Source of the DNA: Onchidella celtica
Lineage: Eukaryota > Mollusca > Gastropoda > Systellommatophora > Onchidiidae
Length of the DNA stretch: 64,000 bases
Assembly (NCBI GenBank): GCA_963931925.1
Contig: OZ007570.1
Span: 54,655,880 to 54,719,879, forward strand
Reading direction: 5' to 3'
The translations under genes were made by a program, and so were the position numbers. Below the pieces are notes generated by a model, which was given only the letters and a program-made list of their open reading frames with translations, was not told the origin of the DNA and made no database searches. Numbering within the stretch: the first letter of the stretch is position 1; each line of letters starts with the position of its first letter. Shown here one piece after another: positions 56,601 through 64,000 of the stretch.

Positions 56601-59600
56601 GGGGGCATTCTGTTCCGTATGTACGTCACAGTGGCTTCCGTTCAAAAGCAGGTCGTCGTGCCACGGTCGTTAATTGCTACAGTATTGCGTCTGGCCCATG
56701 ATGTTCCATTAGCGGGTCATATGGGAAGTGCTAGAACCAAGGAGAGAGTTCTGAAATATTTTTATTGGCCATCGATACATAGAGATGTACGGCTGTATTG
56801 TAAGACGTGCAGTGCGTGCCAAAAGACGACGCATAAGGGTCGTACACCCCAGGCTCCTCTTCAAAAGATCCCCACGGTTTCGGAACCGTTTAAAAAGGTT
56901 TCGATAGACCTTGTTGATTTAAGAGAAAGATTATCTTCAGCGCGCACTATAGCAGAAGAAGCGTCTAGTATCGCTTCGAAAAGAGCAAAAGACTATAAAG
57001 ATAGAGGTTCCAAACTGAGAATTTTTAAGCCAGGAGACAAGGTCCTATTGTTGTTACCTCCGGACCATGATAAGTTATTGATGACATGGAAAGGTCCGTA
57101 TGTTATTGAGCGAGTTGTTTCGAAGGTAGATTACGCTATCCACATTGATGGATCAGTTAAGGTTTTCCATGTTGATAGGCTGCAGAGATTTCATGAGAGA
57201 CCAGAGTATCGCTATTCTCATACTGGTATTAAAGGACATACCTAATGTCGTGTCATTCTTTGATGATATAGCATGCCATATGTCGACATGGTCTGATCAT
57301 ATTCAGACACTAACAGTAATTTTTAAACGATTACGTCATTTTGGGTTAACTGCTAAACCCGCAAAGATGGATTTGGCATGTCCAGAGATAATATTCTTAG
57401 GACATATTGTGGGTAGAGGTGTTCAGAGACCTGAAGTAACAAAAATTGACAAGTTGGTATGGTTGCAAATCCCTAAAACAAAGAAACAAGTCAGAAGCTT
57501 AGTGGGAATTTTAAATTATTACAGAAAGTTCATTCCAAATTTTTCCTCCTTGTCATCTTCTCTTACTGACCTTACTAAGAAGGGACAACCCGATAAGGTC
57601 CAGTGGACGTCTGAATGTCAGACATCATTTGATAATTTGGTGACAGCATTATCATCGTCACCCATTCTGATATTACCCGATTTTCGATCTAATTTTATCC
57701 TCAGAACGGATGCGTCGGACTCTGGTGTCGGCGCTTGTCTTCTACAGGAGAAGAACGAATGTCTCCATCCTGTATGTTATGTCAGTAGGAAGTTATTGCA
57801 GAGAGAAAGAAAGTATTCGGTGATAGAGCGTGAGTGTCTTGCCATTGTCTGGTCCGTCCAGAAACTAGGACGTTATCTCATGGGACGAGAATTTTGTATC
57901 CAGACAGACCACAAGCCACTGACATTTTTGTCGAAGAATCGTTCCTCCAGCCCACGCTTGTCTAGATGGGCATTGGCTTTGCAGCCGTATACCTTCGTTA
58001 TTCAACCAATTCCAGGAACCAGCAATCATATCGCCGACTACCTTAGTCGAGCCTAGGGGAAGATTTCAGGAGCTTATACATCGGAGGACAGGAACATTGA
58101 CAGGATCTGTGTGAATGAGTCGACTTTAAAATATTGACATTATAAATATGATATGAAGAATGGTTGATAGGTTGATTGGCTTTTGATTCTGTATTAGGTA
58201 TTGTGTTTAGTTAGCTATTGATGATGGGATACATATATGCATATTGCAGGCCATATTGATCCCCATATTTTCCCCTGATTTCGGTATTTTATATACTAGG
58301 GGAACTGCTAGGTCATTTTTTTTAGTGTAGGTATTGCTCACGCTCACTCGTTGACATTCATCTTGATGCGATTTGAAATTAATTGCATTAATTTTTTTGG
58401 GGTGGGGGATGATGTCACGAGTGGAGTGAGTGCAATTAAGGGGATTGCTACAGAGCGGGTGTAGAGTAAGAATGGCTCACGGTAGACAAGTAAGATAAGC
58501 GTGCTGTCGTGAGTAGTGGGGGGGTCTGAATGAGGCGAAAGCGCTGTATTACTATCACTGCAAGTTAGAAGGTCCTACGGAACGGACCTGTGAATAAGAG
58601 CCCATCGGGCGGACATAAGGGGAGCAGTCGAGAAGACTAGTGGGAGAGTCTTTCCAGTGATGACTGGTATGTAGAACGTTGATTGATTATTATGATTGAT
58701 GTATTATATTATATTCGTCTATTACCATGATGTAAATAAGTAGATGCGAGGAATGTGGAAGTCCTTGATATTGGATATAGCAACGTGCGCCATGAGCGAT
58801 AGATGAAAGTGAGTTCATGGATTTGTAGCGCGAGTGAGTAGTGTGTACTCCGATGGAAGTGTGTTACCGTAAGATGTGTGGTGAGTGAAAGGTGAACTAG
58901 TGTGTGTACGCTTCATGGGTTGTAAGGAGAGGTGGAGTGAATAGAAATGGTAGGGTATTATACCAATGTAATGTTATTCTTGTAGGTGTCGAGGACGGGC
59001 CGCAGAGCCACCTCGATGAGCACAGGGGATAGGCCAGCATAGGGCCGGAGGCCACACATAGGCCAGAAGTGAGGCTGTCAGTGCAGGACAGTAGAGGCAC
59101 ATACAGTCGTGGCAGTCAGGCCACGGACAGGGACGTAGACATGAGCGTGAATGTGATAATGCACTATTGCCATGTTGAGGGGCGAATGTACTATTGAAAT
59201 GAGAATGTACTATTGAAATGATAATGTCTATTGAAATGATAATGTGTTATTGCCCTGCTGAGGTGCTAGGGGAATGCTAAGGTGTATGACAATGGGAAGG
59301 TGATATTGAGAGACTGCGGTGCCAGTAAATTATTAATGTGCTATTAAGACCCTGAGGCCGAAGTGCCTTTAGGAGTAACTACCGGATTGCGGATCCGAGG
59401 GAGAGTGTGTGTGAGAATAAGGCCGTTGTACGGCAGTTGAGTTCAATAATATAATGTATGTAATTGCGCTAGTATCTGTATAATTATGTTTAATAAATGT
59501 GTGAGTCTGATGGATTGTTCTGTTAAGTGTTAACTTGTTTGTTCGTGATTGTTGTCCTGTCATAACTTATTACATCTCCCAGTCTGGGATTTGTGACATA

Positions 59601-61928
59601 GAGCTTGTTCCAAATCCACTTTTTGCACAACTGAGAAATTCCACTTCAAACATTTGCTGCTATATTTTCATAAGGGGAACTGTACAAGTGCCATAACACA
59701 TTTTAGACCACTGTCCAAGTGTGCACTTGTTATACGTCTACTACATACTAAAAAATTTCCAGTTTTTAAGAAAACGGAGATTTGACAAACAAGAACTAAG
59801 GTCACGGATATGCTGCTCCATAAGGCCGACCAACTCCACAATATCTTAACTTTGTCCTTTGTCTGTATGCGTTTTGGGTTGGTTTTAAGGACTCGTGGGC
59901 TTTCCCGCATGTTTTGTGTGGAAATTTACGATTTCACTGCATACTTCTAAACAGGGTGTTGTCCTACCTTTTTTGTGAGAAGTTTCATATCCAGTCCATA
60001 GTCAGAAGCATGGATATATCAATCAGAAAATAAAAGATTTAGGCATTGGCTAAGGGTCAAAGTCTTTAACTTCTCAGAATTCAGGACTGCTTTCGGACGT
60101 GGGGTAAGGCGGGGAATCCACTTGTCTCTAAAACTGACTACTTAATCATAACACTTCACCTCAAACCTTTTTATTTACACTGTCCTAGTCCTTCACCTTT
60201 TCTTTCAGACCCCAATGGTTAACGTTACAATGCCTCTCCGGCTTTTCAATTCTCCGTCTCCGTCCAGTTTACTTTTCATATTTTCCTTTGGAACCTTTAA
60301 TTAACCCAGACATATATTCACTTTTCCAACACAATAATTCTGATTCTTGCAAAGCGAATTCAAAATGGTCAAATGAATACAGAAATATAAATACTCATCA
60401 CGGAAAATCATTTATTTTGTTGATAAATTAAGAAATATTCCAATTCTACAACACTGGGCTCTGTTGACATATTTCCTATAGGGAAAGATGGGCATTAAAG
60501 CGTTAAAATAAAAATAAAAAAAACACTTTAATGTAAACAATTTTGCTAGTATGAAAACAAGAGAGTTATACCAAATAGTTTTAACCACTATTTTATGTCG
60601 TGTCTGTTTACGCAGATTACCAGGATTTCATGTGTGGGAAACCAGCTGACGGCGTTACCCTGAAAATTGTTGATGGAAATAACAAAGAATGCAAGCTTGG
60701 GGAAGTAGGTCTCATACTGGCAAAAGGTGAACTGGTGTACCCGGTGCATTTAATTCACAACAAATAGTCGTAATATGAAAAAGCAACGTCAACTTGGATC
60801 AGTATTCCTAATATAATTTATTGCCATGAAATGTGTTAGAAACGTAATGTCCATATTCGGCGCGAGAAGACTGCGCCATGCGCTTCTTCTTATAATCCCT
60901 CATTCGACTGTTGTTGCCTATTTTAGCTTGGCAGAATTACATTTTGAATATTCGCGGACATCCGAATATTAACAGAGTGAAATATATTTGTGTCAGGTGG
61001 CACCGTCCCTGTTAAATGAATAAAAAAAAAATAAAAAATAAGACGTACTTTCCGAAATGTCAGTTTCGTACAGACGTGGCTGTGCATTTTTTTTTGTGTG
61101 TAAATGTGACCATCTCCAGGAACGATAGAAAAATGTGCAATACTTGTTTGTACATATTTAAAAGTCTAGCTGATAATAGCACACTTTTTTTTTTTTTTTA
61201 GTCTTTGGGATTTGCGTGCTATACAGCGGCTGCCAAAATCAACCACTTCATGAAATTATCAAAGAAAACTTACACACCTTTACGTGGCGTATGTGCAGTT
61301 GATTTCTTTTGCCAAACACTTTCCAGTCACTGAAAATGAACATTTCTTGGCTCTCGGTGTGGGTCATTCAGCTGAAATGATTCCGCATCTGGCAGAAATC
61401 AAATCTGATACGAATTTAAATCGTAAAACAACCTGACGGGCAGCACTAAAAATACTTGTTAGTAACTTTGGTCTTGCGAGGTGATAGACTCGCCCATTTG
61501 ACCGATGGTGACTCATCTCCAGAGACATTTTTTTTTCACTGAAAGTTGTTAAAACTATGATCTGGTGTCAGTATATTCGGTAATAAATTAACAATAATTA
61601 AATGTTCCTATTTTAATATAATACATGTACAATATTCTCTAATAGCCAAATCAATTTCTATTACAATTTTTACGTTCTGGCAGCCCCACAGACTTTTCAC
61701 GGTTACTTCAACCGTTTAGAAGACCCTGACCCAAATAATGCGAAGGCATTCACCGAAGACGGTTGGCACAATACAGAAGACATGGGTTACTTTGATGAAA
61801 ACGGAAGGCTCTTTGTTCTGGGACGAGACAAGGACACCATCATGTTTGGTTCATCAGTTGTTTACCCTGGATGGCTGGAAACTCGGGTCATTGAACATCC
61901 AGATGTTGCTGTAGCTGTTGTTGTTCCT
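47403..61928 (+). CDS. Acyl-CoA synthetase-like gene, copy 3, exons 1-7 (continues beyond window)
   Basis: Exons 47403-47696, 48972-49180, 50155-50399, 51416-51660, 52230-52329, 60616-60726 and 61684-61928 have the same lengths and phases as copies 1 and 2 and stay open. Exons 8 and 9 are not in the window; intron 7 is entered by an LTR of the A/B family at 63187. Changes include HNTEDMG for HITEDMG, KLGE for KPGE in exon 6, and PQTFHGYF for AQIFRGYF at the start of exon 7. The P-loop is TSGSTGYSKLVPYTH. The intron 7 donor is the canonical GTAAGT. LTR element B splits intron 5. The gene may be intact, but that cannot be decided without the last two exons. Confidence 0.85.
48719..48963 (+). 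repeat. MITE M1, intron 1 of copy 3
   Basis: Ends ACAAACAAGAACTAAT directly before the exon 2 acceptor (CATTTCAG). Confidence 0.7.
48972..49180 (+). CDS. ACS copy 3 exon 2
   Basis: 209 nt, ATTTCAG|CTGCTA to AGGGG|GTGAGT. Its acceptor lies only about 8 nt after the end of a MITE, because intron sequence present in copies 1 and 2 is missing here. Confidence 0.87.
49197..49412. repeat. Fold-back hairpin, intron 2 of copy 3
   Basis: More diverged. GGTGTGTTTTCATGTGTACG and ACGGCAAAAAGTCCATCAA face TTAATGGATTTTTGCCGTTT. Confidence 0.6.
50155..50399 (+). CDS. ACS copy 3 exon 3 (P-loop)
   Basis: 245 nt, CCCAG|GGAACA to CTGG|GTGAGG. Contains TSGSTGYSKLVPYTH. The segment after WGELM differs most from the other copies. 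Confidence 0.92.
50485..50600 (+). repeat. Polypyrimidine tract, intron 3 of copy 3
   Basis: Poly-C, then CT-rich sequence, at the shared position. Confidence 0.85.
51117..51365 (+). repeat. MITE M1, intron 3 of copy 3
   Basis: TATCGCAACTTAAGTACTTG at the left, AACAAGAACTTAGGTCTCCG at the right. Confidence 0.65.
51416..51660 (+). CDS. ACS copy 3 exon 4
   Basis: 245 nt, GTCCAG|GCTGGA to AAAAG|GTACTG. Encodes WIGGYPATTYITG onward. Confidence 0.9.
52230..52329 (+). CDS. ACS copy 3 exon 5 (YGSTE)
   Basis: 100 nt, TTCACAG|CATCTC to CACAAG|GTGAGC. Encodes ILVAYGSTETC. LTR element B starts 89 bp after the donor. Confidence 0.9.
52419..53617 (+). repeat. 5' LTR of element B
   Basis: 1199 bp, TGTCACGAGTGG to ATTTGTGACA. 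An AATAAA polyadenylation signal lies at 53511-53516. Confidence 0.93.
53619..53631 (+). other. Primer-binding site of element B (tRNA-Pro type)
   Basis: TGGGGGCTCGTCC, one base after the 5' LTR. It matches the first 13 bases of the well-known tRNA-Pro primer site used by murine gammaretroviruses. Confidence 0.75.
53632..54566 (+). other. Untranslated leader of element B
   Basis: About 0.93 kb between the primer-binding site and the Gag ATG; homologous to the leader of A. Confidence 0.7.
54567..57245 (+). CDS. Gag-protease-integrase (core-deleted) of element B
   Basis: 892 codons, starting MAELQQLMKLG. The N-terminal coiled coil is about 38 residues longer than in A through repeats of the type EREFKLKE. 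CCHC knuckles start at residue 402 (CWNCGRVGH, then CWNCGRADH). The protease DTGST is near 520. The integrase zinc finger has H711, H718, C745 and C748. The core is cut after its first Asp near 781 (SIDLVDLRERL), and the C-terminal GPY module is at 843-845. The frame ends soon after, because a deletion joins it out of frame to the middle of RT. Confidence 0.9.
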   Translation: MAELQQLMKLGKELGLEGEELRGWIKEQQADLHDERAKDREREKEAKAQEEEREFKQQEREARDKEEEREFKLKELQQEREFKLKEIEAQEREQEIKLKEIEAQVKIAELELKKNTPAETAERQVHNKGGVRIKLPTFDDRKDDIDAFLYRFELNAQLQWGENKELWATYLASLLQGRALTYFKELQREDVQDYDKLKALLLRRFARTEEYFREQFRRARADTREDFAAFVARLTEYFANWVDLAHVGTDFAKLKDLMIRDQLYASCHKDLVAFLKENEPATVQEASKLAEAYRTAHPSKPVARAYVQDAGYVAVVEGSPAGLRDRSRQRGAYSGQAQGQRRGYHQSPAYGSGKFDRAGGLGRGNGRGRLVTFADDRRHRDSSSGRDGSRGPRPSAAQGAECWNCGRVGHFSRECRAAKCWNCGRADHISVNCPAGRIAANVDSGSSPCPPNKFHHAAACVTSDNGGGQYSKCPSCEKLLSSGVLPCGRKIPVINSCHTGGGLRVYPGFVGDEPVSVLRDTGSTVVGVNRDCIRDSQLTGETVPCIQFSGAIEKLPMARIMIDTPFLSGEVEAVVGCFPGAQLIIGNVSRVVSPSDENVQAWSQSKGIDFCAAVETRRRVADKDKIRPLATPAVNLDITPERLARLQREDPSLNPCFGEARTEKTRKYKNGSSSFFVRGGILFRMYVTVASVQKQVVVPRSLIATVLRLAHDVPLAGHMGSARTKERVLKYFYWPSIHRDVRLYCKTCSACQKTTHKGRTPQAPLQKIPTVSEPFKKVSIDLVDLRERLSSARTIAEEASSIASKRAKDYKDRGSKLRIFKPGDKVLLLLPPDHDKLLMTWKGPYVIERVVSKVDYAIHIDGSVKVFHVDRLQRFHERPEYRYSHTGIKGHT
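57220..58056 (+). pseudogene. RT (3' half) and RNase H remnant of element B
   Basis: Open in a different frame from Gag. It starts at about LVLKDIPNVVSFFDD and continues through FLGHIV, KKQVRSLVGILNYYRKF, and RNase H with RTDASDSG, ERECLAIV and QTDHKPL, ending SRA and stop at 58056. The first half of RT present in A (residues about 845-1080) is missing. The frame could be entered only by frameshifting, so RT is not functional. Confidence 0.9.
58392..58412 (+). other. Polypurine tract of element B
   Basis: T run followed by GGGGTGGGGGATGA, directly before the 3' LTR. Confidence 0.75.
58413..59598 (+). repeat. 3' LTR of element B
   Basis: 1186 bp. It lacks 13 bp that are present in the 5' LTR. 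AATAAA at 59492-59497. Confidence 0.93.
60616..60726 (+). CDS. ACS copy 3 exon 6
   Basis: 111 nt, TACGCAG|ATTACC to AAAAG|GTGAAC. Encodes DYQDFMCGKPADG onward, with KLGEVG in place of KPGEVG. Confidence 0.9.
61684..61928 (+). CDS. ACS copy 3 exon 7 (A7/A8, GT donor)
   Basis: 245 nt, CTGGCAG|CCCCAC to CCT|GTAAGT. Contains DGWHNTEDMGYF, GRDKD and YPGWLE. Confidence 0.9.
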
Positions 61929-62105
61929 GTAAGTACTCTCTTTTTTTTTTTTCAGCAATAACGTATTAAGTATAATGATTGATCGTTAACATCGCCAGCC
62001 TCTTCTTGCAAAAGGCAGGGTACTGTACGCATGTAGCGGTTATTTTGAATATGAGATTTTCAATGTTTTTTGTTTTTTTTGCTCTGTTCAGAATAATGAC
62101 TCTAA

Positions 62106-62654
62106 TGGCCCTATTACACGTTCAGATGGACCGGACTAGGTTAGTCTTCGGTTGTGCTTACCACTAATTGTAGTCTGCTAGGTTGATTACACGTTACGAT
62201 GGACCGAACGATGAACCGGATAGAAACAAGAGATCTACTGTGATGCACAACACACAACCCCGCCACTTTTGAAAAATTCAATGGCTATAAAGATAGATTT
62301 TTAAAATTATTTTTATTAAGCAATAAAACGAGCATTCGCGACCAATTTTACTAATTTTGACACGCCGATTCGGAATTTGATATCAAATTCATGCTAGCAT
62401 GTCGTTTTCAACAAGTTTGTAAACGACATGCCATCCCCGTGGAGGAAAAACTTCAAAGGCACCAACCATTCACTCAAACCGTACGACAAAATATCAGGAG
62501 ACACCGGAAATTCATGGGCGAGAGGTCGACTGGCAGGCATATCATACGATTTCAGCTATTTTTCTTATTACACGATACGAATAGTCGTAGGTACAGCCGA
62601 AGGCCAAATTTCGTCCTTCCAGCGTCCGGTCCATCTGAACGTGTAATAGGGCCA
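62106..62654. mobile_element. 549-bp non-autonomous DNA transposon (PIF/Harbinger-type TSD)
   Basis: Terminal inverted repeats are perfect over 31 bp (starting TGGCCCTATTACACG) and imperfectly alike further in. They are flanked by TAA on both sides (62103-62105, 62655-62657). Absent from intron 7 of copy 1. No transposase. The 3-bp TAA duplication points to PIF/Harbinger-type mobilisation, by inference. Confidence 0.8.
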
Positions 62655-63186
62655 TAACTTCAACTGCATTTTCAGTCCGGTCACCTGAAAAACATGGAAG
62701 ACGAACAACAAGTAAACATTGTGACAATACCTATGCTGCAGAAAAACCAAAATGTCCAAACATCACTTTAATTTCTTTTAATTTTTAATGTATCTAGTTC
62801 GAAATACCCACCACTTTCTGGACACTCTACAAACGGATAAAAGCAAAATATTTATCAATTATATGTGGGAATTCCGGGGGCAGTAACCAAGAGCACAATA
62901 TATTCTACATGGAGATAATCATATAATGAGATTTTCACTGAATAATCAGAGAATCTTTAAATCTTGGTCTAAGATTTGGAATTTTCATTAAGTGTAAATT
63001 ATGAAATTTTTTAGTCCAACTTCATTAATTTGTGTGGAAAGTTAACTAGTCTATTGTTAAGTTGCGACAATAATGACTTCACTGTTTTTAAGATGAAATT
63101 TGATTGTTAGTTACTTCGAAATACACGTGGCTCAGTGAACTAATGATAAGAATACTTGACCTAGATATGAGATGTCCCACGTTCGA

Positions 63187-64000
63187 TGTCACAAATCCCA
63201 GACTGGGAGATGTAATAGTTTATGACAGGACGACAATCACGAACAAACAAGTTTAACACTTAACAAAACAACCCATCAGACTCACACATTTATTAAACAT
63301 AATTATACATATAATAGCGCAATTACATACATTATATTATTGAAATGAACTGCCGTACAACGGCCTTATTCTCACACACACTCTCCCTCGGATCCACAAT
63401 CCGGTAGTTACTCCTAAAGGCACTTCGGCCTCAGCCTCTCCCCTCAGGGTCTTAATAGCACATTAGTAATTCACTGGCACCGCCGTCTCTCAGTATCACC
63501 TTTCTATTGTCATACACCTTAATATTCCACTCGCATCTCCACAGGGCAATAACACATTATTATTTCCATGGCCATCAACATGGCAACAACATAGTATCAG
63601 TTCACTAGCCTATCAACATGGCAACAATATAGTATCTCATTCACTCTCATATCTACGTCCCTGTCCGTGGCCTGACTGCCACGACTTTATGTGCCTCTAC
63701 TGTCCTACACTGACAGCCTCACTTCTGGCCTCTGTGTGGCCTCCGGCCCTATGCTGGCCTATCCCCTGTGCTCATCGAGGTGGCTCTTCGGCCCGTCCCC
63801 GACACCTACAAGAATAACATTACATTGGTATAATACCCTACCATTTCTATTCACTCCACCTCTCCTTACAATCCATGAAGCGTACACACACTAGTTCACC
63901 TTTCACTCACCACACATCTTACGGTAACACACCTCCATCGGAGTACACACTACTCACTCGCGCTACACATCCATGAACTCACTTTCATCTATCGCTCATG
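63187..64000 (-). repeat. Third LTR of the A/B family, cut by the window edge
   Basis: Starts TGTCACAAATCC like the left LTR of A, and 814 bp are visible. It lies in intron 7 of ACS copy 3, inside a SINE-like tRNA-derived sequence. It shares some bases with B against A (for example CGGCCTTATTCTC). It could be a solo LTR or the 3' LTR of another minus-strand element. Confidence 0.88.

Larger units (their letters stand above)
52419..59598 (+). mobile_element. LTR retrotransposon B (same Gmr1-like family)
   Basis: A 7180-bp element on the plus strand in intron 5 of ACS copy 3, flanked by a perfect 5-bp target duplication TAGAG (52414-52418 and 59599-59603). The LTRs are 1199 bp and 1186 bp. They differ by a 13-bp deletion between CTGAGG direct repeats and a few substitutions, so the insertion is young but older than A by this measure. 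A single tRNA-Pro-like primer site and a polypurine tract are present. Gag-protease-integrase is open, but the first half of RT is deleted, so it cannot move on its own. It sits near one end of a MITE. Confidence 0.93.
52399..59810 (-). repeat. MITE M1, intron 5 of copy 3, split by element B
   Basis: Left stub 52399-52418 (CATCGCGACTTTACTTAGAG) and remainder 59599-59810. The TAGAG duplication of element B lies in the terminal repeat. Confidence 0.7.

Noticed and set aside
62391..62657. 88-codon ORF inside the 549-bp element
   Set aside because: No transposase motifs, overlaps the terminal repeat, and several frames are open; treated as chance.

Overview
The window is animal nuclear DNA. It has intron-rich genes with GT-AG or GC-AG splice sites, TATA-box promoters, tRNA-derived SINEs, many short inverted-repeat (MITE-like) elements, a LINE remnant and Ty3/Gypsy LTR retrotransposons. 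The repeat landscape and the Gag-Pol type suggest a lophotrochozoan, most likely a gastropod mollusc; this taxon call is inference only.

The core is a head-to-tail tandem array of three paralogous genes on the + strand. Each encodes an adenylate-forming (acyl-CoA synthetase / AMP-ligase, ANL superfamily) enzyme. Copy 1 (6974-26765) and copy 2 (32544-43888) are complete: nine exons each, identical exon lengths (294, 209, 245, 245, 100, 111, 245, 153, 102 nt) and phases, 567 codons plus stop, no inactivating change seen. Copy 3 (from 47403) shows exons 1-7 with the same lengths and runs off the right edge. Each copy has a TATATA-type box exactly 144 bp before the ATG. The proteins keep the P-loop lysine, the YGSTE motif and the C-terminal catalytic lysine. 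All copies share substitutions in the A3, A7 and A8 core motifs, so substrate or activity may differ from textbook acyl-CoA ligases.

The introns are heavily invaded. Element A (12272-20204, minus strand, intron 5 of copy 1) and element B (52419-59598, plus strand, intron 5 of copy 3) belong to one LTR family. Its Gag-Pol order is Gag-protease-integrase-RT-RNase H, the order of Gmr1-like Ty3/Gypsy elements. A third LTR of the family (63187 to the window end) lies in intron 7 of copy 3. A and B share a deletion of most of the integrase catalytic core. A also has a nonsense codon at the start of RNase H, and B lacks the first half of RT. Element A has a 23-bp tandem array of the primer-binding site plus LTR edge, and an identical 177-bp duplication of its flanks. 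An unrelated 1.2-kb solo LTR (22205-23415) lies in intron 6 of copy 1.

Smaller pieces: a roughly 240-bp inverted-repeat MITE family present at least ten times (A and B are both inserted in its intron-5 copies), fold-back hairpins in intron 2 of every copy, a 549-bp element with 31-bp perfect terminal repeats and TAA duplications, a THAP-domain-bearing inverted-repeat element upstream of copy 1, a tRNA-derived SINE (44571-44957) with a truncated relative near 1110-1335, a LINE 3' end near 3137-3470, and a copy-2-specific 0.8-kb insertion with coding-like sequence and many copies of a GGCGTTTTG motif. The intergenic stretches (1-6800, 26800-31000, 43900-45900) hold no other gene that I can support.
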